Virus record (IMG/VR): IMGVR_UViG_3300030102_007459
Span: 1-44,553 of that record
Length of the DNA: 44,553 nt
Source: a virus
Direction: 5' to 3' (one strand)
Position numbers and translations under genes: made by a program. The notes beneath the pieces were generated by a model. That model was not told the origin of the DNA. It was given only the letters and a program-made list of their open reading frames with translations, and did not search any database. Shown here piece by piece: positions 38,959-44,553 of this stretch. Within the stretch, counting starts at the first letter, position 1, and each line of letters starts with the position of its first letter.

Positions 38959-39447
38959 ATGGCAGAATTAATTGCACCAGATGAAATAATGTTTAAAGCC
39001 TTTCAACCAAAGGTATCGAACAGATTCATATTGACTATTGATGGTATTCCAAGTTTTATTTGTAAGTCTATAAGTAGACCAAATATAAACATCGAAGCCA
39101 AAAAAATGGATCATATCAACACTTATAGAAAAATTCAAGGAAAGGCTGAATGGCAAGATGTGACAGTATCATTATATGATCCTATTGTACCATCTGGAGC
39201 ACAAGCAGTCATGGAATGGGTAAGACTAGGATACGAATCAGTAACTGGTCGAGCAGGATACTCTGACTTTTACAAGAAAGAGGTAACATTTAATGTTCTA
39301 GGTCCTGTTGGAGATAAAGTCGAAGAATGGACTCTAAAGGGTGCATTTATCACCGCTGCCAATTTTGGTGAACTAAATTGGGAAACGGATGATCCTATAA
39401 ATATTGAACTAACACTAGCTTACGATTACGCAATATTACAATACTAA
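38959..39447 (+). CDS. gp19: Tail tube protein (gp19)
   Basis: 162 residues (T4: 163). FQPKVSNRFILTIDGIPSFI, the strand pattern IEAKKMDHINTYRKIQGKAE, WQDVTVSLYDPIVPSGAQAV and the C-terminal INIELTLAYDYAILQY match gp19. It stacks as hexameric rings to form the inner tube through which DNA passes. It is monocistronic, with its own late-type motif and a terminator just after, consistent with high copy number. Confidence 0.95.
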   Translation: MAELIAPDEIMFKAFQPKVSNRFILTIDGIPSFICKSISRPNINIEAKKMDHINTYRKIQGKAEWQDVTVSLYDPIVPSGAQAVMEWVRLGYESVTGRAGYSDFYKKEVTFNVLGPVGDKVEEWTLKGAFITAANFGELNWETDDPINIELTLAYDYAILQY

Positions 39448-39468
39448 TATACGCATCGCTATAATAAA

Positions 39469-39505
39469 AAATCCCATTTCACTAATAAGATTTGGGATTT
39501 TTTTT
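39469..39505 (+). terminator. Rho-independent terminator after tail tube gene
   Basis: AAATCCCA (39469-39476) pairs with TGGGATTT (39493-39500), extendable through flanking A and T runs to 11 pairs, and ends in a run of T to 39505. The loop is a longish 16 bases. Confidence 0.85.
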
Positions 39506-39515
39506 GTTTTACTTT

Positions 39516-39525
39516 TATATTTATT
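39516..39525 (+). promoter_or_regulatory. Late-type motif TATATTTATT before gp26-like gene
   Basis: Motif copy right after the tube terminator, starting 48 bases before the ATG at 39564. Confidence 0.5.
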
Positions 39526-39563
39526 AGGTAATAAGTTATTAAACATACATTAAGGAGAAAGTT

Positions 39564-40475
39564 ATGTCAGAAGGTTTAGATCCAGATTATCAAGGAAAAT
39601 TATCGGACCAAGAATTAAAGCAAAAACTAACTGAGGAATATAATCAAAATAAAACTGTAGAAGAAGTTAAAGAACAAAAGTTTCCTACAGAAATTGTTGA
39701 TCTTCCATCAAAAGGATTGTTATATCCAAAAGAAAATCCATTATCATCAGGAAAGGTTGAACTAAAATATATGACAGCAAGAGAAGAGGATATTTTAACA
39801 ACTCAATCTTATATTGCGCAAGGAGTCGTTATTGATAAACTTTTACAGTCATTAGTTGTAGGTAATGGTGAAGGAAAGCCTGTAAAATTTAATGAGCTAT
39901 TGGTTGGTGATAAAAATGCTATAATGATTGCTGCAAGATTACTAGGATACGGAAAGGATTATGATATAGAAATGAATGATCCATTTGCACCTGGAAAAAC
40001 ACAAAAATTGAGTATTGATTTATCAGTAATTGATAACAAAGAATTACATCCAGATGTTGAAAAGGCTAAACATAAAAATAGATTTTCGTTTACATTACCA
40101 AGATCAAAAAGAAAAGTAGTATTTAGATTATTGAATCATGGAAATGAAAAAAGAGTTGAGCATCAAAAAAAGGATGAATTAAAAAAACTTAGGCGTGCAA
40201 AAATAAAGAAGGATCAACATGCAGATCCAACACTATCACTTAGAACAAGGCAAATGATATTATCAGTTGATGGAAATGATGATCCTGAATTTTTAGATAA
40301 TTTTGTTAAAAGTGAAATGTTAGCATTAGATGCAAGAGCGTTAAGAAACTATATGGTTAAAATGCAACCAGATGTTGATTTAAAATTTTTATTTGTTAGT
40401 GATGAAACTGGCGACGAGAAGGAGATGGAAATCCCCATAGACGTCAACTTTTTTTGGCCTGACGCCGACATATAA
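39564..40475 (+). CDS. gp26: gp26-like baseplate/tail assembly protein, likely first half of a frameshifted pair
   Basis: 303 residues (T4 gp26: 208). Family features: VDLPSKGLLYPKENPLSSGK, VELKYMTAREEDILTTQSYI, KFNELLVGDKNAIMIAARLL. A highly charged insert (RVEHQKKDELKKLRRAKIKK) and the C-terminus MQPDVDLKFLFVSD follow, ending NFFWPDADI. T4 gp26 is a baseplate hub component. The gene lies between tube and tape measure, the normal site of tail assembly chaperones in other tailed phages. Its last codons overlap an open frame that continues into the next coding segment, and a seven-T run lies 20 bases before its stop. AAGGAG ribosome site. Confidence 0.8.
   Translation: MSEGLDPDYQGKLSDQELKQKLTEEYNQNKTVEEVKEQKFPTEIVDLPSKGLLYPKENPLSSGKVELKYMTAREEDILTTQSYIAQGVVIDKLLQSLVVGNGEGKPVKFNELLVGDKNAIMIAARLLGYGKDYDIEMNDPFAPGKTQKLSIDLSVIDNKELHPDVEKAKHKNRFSFTLPRSKRKVVFRLLNHGNEKRVEHQKKDELKKLRRAKIKKDQHADPTLSLRTRQMILSVDGNDDPEFLDNFVKSEMLALDARALRNYMVKMQPDVDLKFLFVSDETGDEKEMEIPIDVNFFWPDADI
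40449..40455 (+). other. Candidate ribosomal frameshift site (TTTTTTT)
   Basis: Seven T follow AAC in frame AAC-TTT-TTT-TGG of the gp26-like gene. A +1 shift (or -2) enters the frame GGC-CTG-ACG-CCG, open to TAG at 40696-40698. A -1 shift meets TGA within three codons. An internal AAGGAG lies at 40419-40424. Another possible slip point is ATA-TAA at the first stop. Removing one T would fuse the two frames directly. Confidence 0.5.
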
Positions 40476-40500
40476 ACCACTTCTACATAAACAAATTTTA

Positions 40501-40698
40501 ATGGTCTGCTATAGTTGTTCAGGATTTTCATTTGATGAAGTATATAGTATGCCTGTTTGGCTAAGAAAGTTTTACTTATCTGAACTTGCTGAAATAAAGA
40601 AAGCTGAGTCAGGTAATGCAAAAGAATCTACGCAAGACATTGCAGGTAATATGCAAAGAATTCAAGCGATTCAAGATAAAATTAGCTCAAAAAAGTAG
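40501..40698 (+). CDS. Downstream segment, gp51-like or frameshift extension of the gp26-like protein
   Basis: 65 residues from the first ATG, but the frame is open from 40441 and reads FFGLTPTYKPLLHKQI just before it. That upstream part looks like the N-terminus of short T4-like tail proteins I recall (FFGxxxxY...LHxxIF...GFxxDEVYxMPxWLRxFY). The ATG has no ribosome site and would remove this conserved-looking part. The core FSFDEVYSMPVWLRKFYLSE is followed by a charged helical tail. Either it is made by frameshifting from the gp26-like gene, or it starts at a non-standard codon. The partner role is probably tail or baseplate assembly. Confidence 0.65.
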   Translation: MVCYSCSGFSFDEVYSMPVWLRKFYLSELAEIKKAESGNAKESTQDIAGNMQRIQAIQDKISSKK

Positions 40699-40711
40699 CT
40701 CATTAGATAAT

Positions 40712-40730
40712 TATATTATATACTAGTATA
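40712..40730 (+). promoter_or_regulatory. Variant promoter-like element with ACTAGTATA
   Basis: TATATTATATACTAGTATA, nearly the same as TATATTTATACTAGTATA at 6741-6758 but with one inserted base. Followed by AGAGGAG and the ATG at 40752. Confidence 0.4.
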
Positions 40731-40751
40731 GTTAAATAGAGGAGCAAAGAA

Positions 40752-40967
40752 ATGAATAAAAAGCCACTTTCTGAAAACCTATTATCAAGGATAATGGCAA
40801 AGATTTTATTTATGCGTGGAAAAGTAAAAGTACCAGGACATCCTGATGTACAATCAGCAATAAATAAATTCATAGCTGCAAAAGATGATGCAAAAGCTGC
40901 AATTAAAAATTACGAAAAAAGAACTGGAAAAGAAATACCTGATGAATTGAAAAAATTAGGATATTAA
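40752..40967 (+). CDS. Small basic unknown protein before the tape measure
   Basis: 71 residues. Helical and basic: LLSRIMAKILFMRGKVKVPG, then AINKFIAAKDDAKAAIKNYE. The N-terminus MNKKPLSENLL carries an LxE site like those of prohead-processed proteins, but in a tail gene block. AGAGGAG ribosome site. Function unknown; position suggests a tail component or tape-measure partner. Confidence 0.68.
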   Translation: MNKKPLSENLLSRIMAKILFMRGKVKVPGHPDVQSAINKFIAAKDDAKAAIKNYEKRTGKEIPDELKKLGY

Positions 40968-40983
40968 TTAAGAGCATATATCT

Positions 40984-43749
40984 ATGAAGTTAATATCCAA
41001 AATACAATATAAAAAACAGGATGAAAAGCCAAAATTTGAAGGATTCGATGAGGATCCTAATGTTGATAATATTAAGGCGTATGAACGTGAACTTGATTTA
41101 TCAAAAGGCTTAAATAAACTTCTAGACCAGAGACTTACAAAAACTGGTAAACTCACCAAATCACAAGAAGACCTATCAGCGGCACTACAGGGTGCAACCA
41201 CAAGACAAGATCAAATACTAGAAATAGAAAAAGCAATATTTAAACTTAGTCAAGATAAGACTAGGGCAAATACTAAACTAACAAAGGATCTACAGTCTCA
41301 ATACACTGTTGCAATAAAAATATTGAAGGCTGAGGAACAAAGACAAAAGGCAATTGATAAAGCCAATGAAAATTTTCAGGCAATGGGAGACCTGCTTCAG
41401 GAAATAGCAGGTGATATTCCACTTATTGGTGGACTAATATCCAAGTTCATTGGAATGGGAATGGAATCAGCCGCTGAAAAATTTAATGAACATATGCAAG
41501 AATCATTGGACAATATAAAGGCTGCCACTGGTGCGGCACAAGGTCTATCAGCTGTATTTAGAGGAATGTCAGGTATACTTATTGGAGGTATAATCGGAGT
41601 CTTCATAATGATGTTAGCTTTCATATACAAAATGGCAAAAGCTGCACAACAGTTAAATAGGGAAAACAGTGACGCCCTTGCATCCTCAACTAGACAACTA
41701 AACATATCAAGACAACAAGGAAAAGAAATGTTAGGTATGGTTGGATATGCAAAAAGGTACGCATCAGGATTGGCAGATGCATTTGCAGCATCACGAGAAC
41801 AATTAGGATTTTTACCTAAAGTTACTAGAGAAGAAGCCAAGCTAATGGCAAAGTTAAATGTTGATGCTGGTATAAGTTCAGAAACAATTGGTAAAATGGT
41901 TAGGCAATCCAGAAAACTTAACATGGGATTTGATGAATATGTAAAGGCACAGGATAAAAATGTTGCTAAATTAAATAAACAATTTAATGTACAATTTGAC
42001 ACGGCAGAAATAATGAATGAAATGTCAAATATTGCCGATGATACACTTGCACTAATTGGTAAACAAAATGGTGGTTTGGAAAGACAAGTATTCTTAACTA
42101 AAAAGATAGGGCTAAACACAGCACAGGCTGCACAGATTGCCAGAGGATTACTTGATATTGAAAGTTCAATTGAAGCTGAGATGGAGGCAAGAGCACTAAC
42201 CGGTAAAGACATAAACTTTGACCTTGCAAGACAAAAGGCATTAGAGGGTGATGTGGCTGGTGCAGCTGAGGCAGTACTTGCACAGGTAGGTGGTATAGAT
42301 GAATTCAATAAAATGAACATTATACAGAAAGAGGCCATTGCAAAAGCTGCAGGCTTAGAGGTTGGAGAACTACAAAAGAGTTTAGAAGTACAGGATAATT
42401 TGGCTGCAGGTAGACAGGCTGCCGGTGCCCAAGACTTAGCCACACGAAGTATAATAGGTGGTGGTGAAGCGGCACAAATGAGAGAGGATAGACTAGTCAG
42501 TAAATTTTCTGAATTAGGAACAAAGCTAGAAAACTTTGAAAAGAAGATTATGAATTTCATAGGAAATATGACAGCGGAACAAATAGAGGCAGTACTTGTA
42601 GCCGGCTTTGCAGCTGTAGTGCTAGCAATAACAGCATCTTTAGTAAATAGTATAGTTGGACTAGGTAGAAATCTAAGAAGTGGATTTAGATCTTTAAGAG
42701 GTACGCCTAAAGGAACTAAACTTCCACCAACCAAAGTTCCTTTAACAAAAACAGGTAAACCTGACATGAGATTTAAAGTTAACAAAGTACCTCCACCAAA
42801 AGGACCAAATGTTAACATTAAAGCTCCACCAAAAGGACCAACAAGTGGTTCACCTTTCAAAATGCCAGGAGCGCCACCAGGTGCACCAACTCCCGGGGCT
42901 CCACCTAAACCAAGTGGTGGTGGAAATATTTTTTCTCGTGGATTCAATAAAGTAATGAATTTTGGAAGTAATGTTGCATCATCTGTAAAAGCAAAGGTGG
43001 CTCCATATACACCAGCACAACTATTTAAAAAAATGGGACCTGGTGTATTTAAGTTTCTTAAAGGAATACCAGTTCTTGCCGCCGCAATAGAAACTATATT
43101 TGCTGGAATGCAAATAGGTCAGCTTGTTGCTTCAGGAGCAGAACCTACTACCATTGCACAAGGAATAGGAAAAATAGTCATGCAAAGTATTGGAGGTTTA
43201 GCTGGTGGTGCAATAGCGTCAACAATGACTACAACAATAATGCAAGCTGTTGGATCATTAATTCCTGGAATTGGAAATGTTGGAATGGGACTATTAAATG
43301 CAGCTGTAGGTACGGCAGTATACTTGGCAGGTGATGCTGCTGGTAGATGGTTGGCAGGAATGGTTGCTGATAATGTAGATCTAACTGGTGTTGGTAAGTT
43401 TGTTACAAAAACATTTGCACCAGATACATACGGAAAAATATTTGGAGATGGAGGTGATACGGCAGATGACTTTATATGGAGAGGTGGTCCAGGCGGTGGT
43501 ATACAAAAATTCAATAAAGACGATTTAATAATTGGAGGAACAAAATTAAGAAGTGAAAGTGGAACTGAAACAGCACCAACCAGTGGACCAATGCTAGATG
43601 AAGGAACAATAAATAAAATAAATGGAACAATGACAGCAATTGCTTCATGGTTATCGCAACCACTAGGTCCTAAAGTTGCAATAACAAATGCAAATGGACA
43701 AATTCTAGGTGAAATGATATTTAAAGATGATACAGGGCAAGTACAATAA
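40984..43749 (+). CDS. Tail tape measure protein
   Basis: 921 residues, the longest tail gene after the tube and the gp26-like gene, as expected for a tape measure (T4 gp29: 590). The N-terminal 170 residues are coiled coil (EDLSAALQGATTRQDQILEI; ALNAxxE-like heptads). Hydrophobic spans lie near 197-217 (GILIGGIIGVFIMMLAFIYK), 540-565 (VLVAGFAAVVLAITASLVNS) and in the Ala/Gly-rich part around 700-800. Residues about 575-645 form a Pro/Lys-rich linker (PPPKGPNVNIKAPPKGPTSG). Tape measures set tail length and pass into the host membrane. The N-terminus MKLISKIQYKK repeats that of the protein at 9739. Confidence 0.85.
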   Translation: MKLISKIQYKKQDEKPKFEGFDEDPNVDNIKAYERELDLSKGLNKLLDQRLTKTGKLTKSQEDLSAALQGATTRQDQILEIEKAIFKLSQDKTRANTKLTKDLQSQYTVAIKILKAEEQRQKAIDKANENFQAMGDLLQEIAGDIPLIGGLISKFIGMGMESAAEKFNEHMQESLDNIKAATGAAQGLSAVFRGMSGILIGGIIGVFIMMLAFIYKMAKAAQQLNRENSDALASSTRQLNISRQQGKEMLGMVGYAKRYASGLADAFAASREQLGFLPKVTREEAKLMAKLNVDAGISSETIGKMVRQSRKLNMGFDEYVKAQDKNVAKLNKQFNVQFDTAEIMNEMSNIADDTLALIGKQNGGLERQVFLTKKIGLNTAQAAQIARGLLDIESSIEAEMEARALTGKDINFDLARQKALEGDVAGAAEAVLAQVGGIDEFNKMNIIQKEAIAKAAGLEVGELQKSLEVQDNLAAGRQAAGAQDLATRSIIGGGEAAQMREDRLVSKFSELGTKLENFEKKIMNFIGNMTAEQIEAVLVAGFAAVVLAITASLVNSIVGLGRNLRSGFRSLRGTPKGTKLPPTKVPLTKTGKPDMRFKVNKVPPPKGPNVNIKAPPKGPTSGSPFKMPGAPPGAPTPGAPPKPSGGGNIFSRGFNKVMNFGSNVASSVKAKVAPYTPAQLFKKMGPGVFKFLKGIPVLAAAIETIFAGMQIGQLVASGAEPTTIAQGIGKIVMQSIGGLAGGAIASTMTTTIMQAVGSLIPGIGNVGMGLLNAAVGTAVYLAGDAAGRWLAGMVADNVDLTGVGKFVTKTFAPDTYGKIFGDGGDTADDFIWRGGPGGGIQKFNKDDLIIGGTKLRSESGTETAPTSGPMLDEGTINKINGTMTAIASWLSQPLGPKVAITNANGQILGEMIFKDDTGQVQ

Positions 43750-44553
43750 TGGCAATAGTTTCTAACAATACAGACTTAAAAACATTCTTTGAACAACAAG
43801 GTACCCAGATGCATAATGTGTCATCACCTCAGTTTGAACAAAAGTTTGATATTGAATCACAATATCGTGATGTAAATGGTGAATTAGGCGATAGCAATGT
43901 AGGTGTTGGGGTTGAAGAGGTAAACTATACAAATACTATCACAAACATTACAACACCTGAATTTGGAAACATATATGTAATAGATAGTACCTATGGTGAT
44001 GTAAATGGTAATTTCATAGATACAACTCCAAAGGAAGGAATACAACTACAAACAACAGATTCACCTGATGGATTTGGTAGCTTTGGAACAAATGTAATAG
44101 TGCCTGGTCCACCAACATCAACTAAGTTTACAAATGGACCTTTTTCAATTGATAGGACATATAGTGATGTACATGGCCAACGTGGAGACCAATCAGTTAA
44201 AGAAGGAATACAATTACAAACTATTGAATCAACAGCAGGTATAGGTACTTTTGGTACAAATGTTGCTCCAAATGGAAACCTATTTAACATAGGTACACCA
44301 TACACTGCTATTGAAGTAAACGGAACATTTGGAAGGTATACAGATGGGGCTGACTTTTTAATTAGTTCAAATATTGACACTGTTGGCCAATCTGCATTTG
44401 CAACTAATCCAGCCAGTGATATCAACAACTTTGATTTTACTAAATACAGCAACTTAAATAAGTATAGCGACCAGGTTGAGGTAAATGATGCAGATGAATC
44501 TTTAAGTCCACTTGCAAACCTTTCACTAAAAGATGATAAAGCAAAATTAAAAG
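43749..44553 (+). CDS. Partial virion-type protein with internal repeats (3' end outside window)
   Basis: ATG overlaps the tape-measure stop (TAATG); the frame stays open for 268 codons to the window edge. Two or three repeats occur: SQYRDVNG, STYGDVNG and RTYSDVHG near residues 38, 81 and 137, with KEGIQLQT at about 96 and 152, each followed by GxFGTNV. Spacing is about 43-57 residues. Asn/Thr/Gly-rich composition and position directly after the tape measure suggest a baseplate or tail-tip component. I do not recognise the family. Confidence 0.75.
   Translation, partial: MAIVSNNTDLKTFFEQQGTQMHNVSSPQFEQKFDIESQYRDVNGELGDSNVGVGVEEVNYTNTITNITTPEFGNIYVIDSTYGDVNGNFIDTTPKEGIQLQTTDSPDGFGSFGTNVIVPGPPTSTKFTNGPFSIDRTYSDVHGQRGDQSVKEGIQLQTIESTAGIGTFGTNVAPNGNLFNIGTPYTAIEVNGTFGRYTDGADFLISSNIDTVGQSAFATNPASDINNFDFTKYSNLNKYSDQVEVNDADESLSPLANLSLKDDKAKLK
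43850..44270 (+). repeat. Coding repeats (Y-x-DVNG ... KEGIQLQT ... FGTNV)
   Basis: Diverged in-frame repeats inside the partial gene: the DVNG units lie near 43863, 43992 and 44160, the EGIQLQT units near 44033 and 44203. Confidence 0.65.

Noticed and set aside
41397-42947. Long open frame on the minus strand (516 codons) opposite the tape measure
   Set aside because: It is the mirror of an Ala/Gly/Lys-rich gene; the product is an implausible Ser/Pro/Leu/Cys mix, with no ribosome site, and the + strand gene has clear tape-measure features.
1-44553. tRNA genes, integrase, attachment sites or insertion sequences
   Set aside because: Gaps are short; I saw no cloverleaf, no transposase or integrase motifs and no flanking direct repeats.

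Overview
This window is a piece of a large, AT-rich myovirus genome (contractile tail) related to phage T4. Every gene I can support lies on the + strand, genes are packed with short gaps or ATGA/TAATG overlaps, and a recognisable T4 virion set is present: terminase gp17, portal gp20, prohead protease gp21, scaffold gp22, major capsid gp23, neck gp13, a probable sheath-end protein gp15, sheath gp18, tube gp19, a gp26-like baseplate/tail protein and a long tape measure. A virus-encoded ribosomal protein bS21, a PhoH ATPase, fibre-like proteins full of ASGNISASG repeats and strong AT bias fit a marine 'far-T4' phage of the kind known from Pelagibacter. The host is an inference; nothing here proves it.

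Layout: 1-2004, two paralogous virion-type proteins, the first cut by the window edge. 2016-6733, a DNA metabolism block: T7-type Holliday-junction endonuclease, gp61-like primase, a small unknown protein, and a single-chain fusion of the gp47 nuclease with the gp46 ATPase. 6788-18445, a block of long fibre-like proteins, two of them with S74 self-cleaving chaperone ends, plus small conserved unknowns. 18464-21829, a two-domain nucleotidyltransferase/ligase-like enzyme and small unknowns. 21840-22466, two membrane proteins of holin type. 22484-32663, packaging and head morphogenesis (gp17, gp20, core proteins, gp21, bS21, gp22, gp23). 32762-33439, phoH. 33488-44553, neck, tail sheath, tube, gp26-like protein, tape measure and a partial repeat-bearing protein.

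Regulation visible in the sequence: three rho-independent terminators, after bS21, after gp23 and after gp19. An AT-rich motif (G/T)ATATTTAT(A/T) occurs in 11 of the longer gaps and follows each terminator, so it is probably this phage's late promoter element. A different element with 21 of 22 identical bases lies only before the primase and before bS21 and is probably an early or middle promoter.

The observations I rate highest are: a probable frameshift (+1 or -2) joining the gp26-like gene to the next reading frame at a run of seven T, in the tube-to-tape-measure position where other tailed phages encode frameshifted tail chaperones; repeated WLxxxILLxE leaders in the nucleotidyltransferase/ligase protein that look like capsid-targeting and protease-cleavage signals, suggesting an enzyme polyprotein packaged in the head; the shared primase/bS21 promoter; the late-motif network; and the gp47-gp46 fusion.
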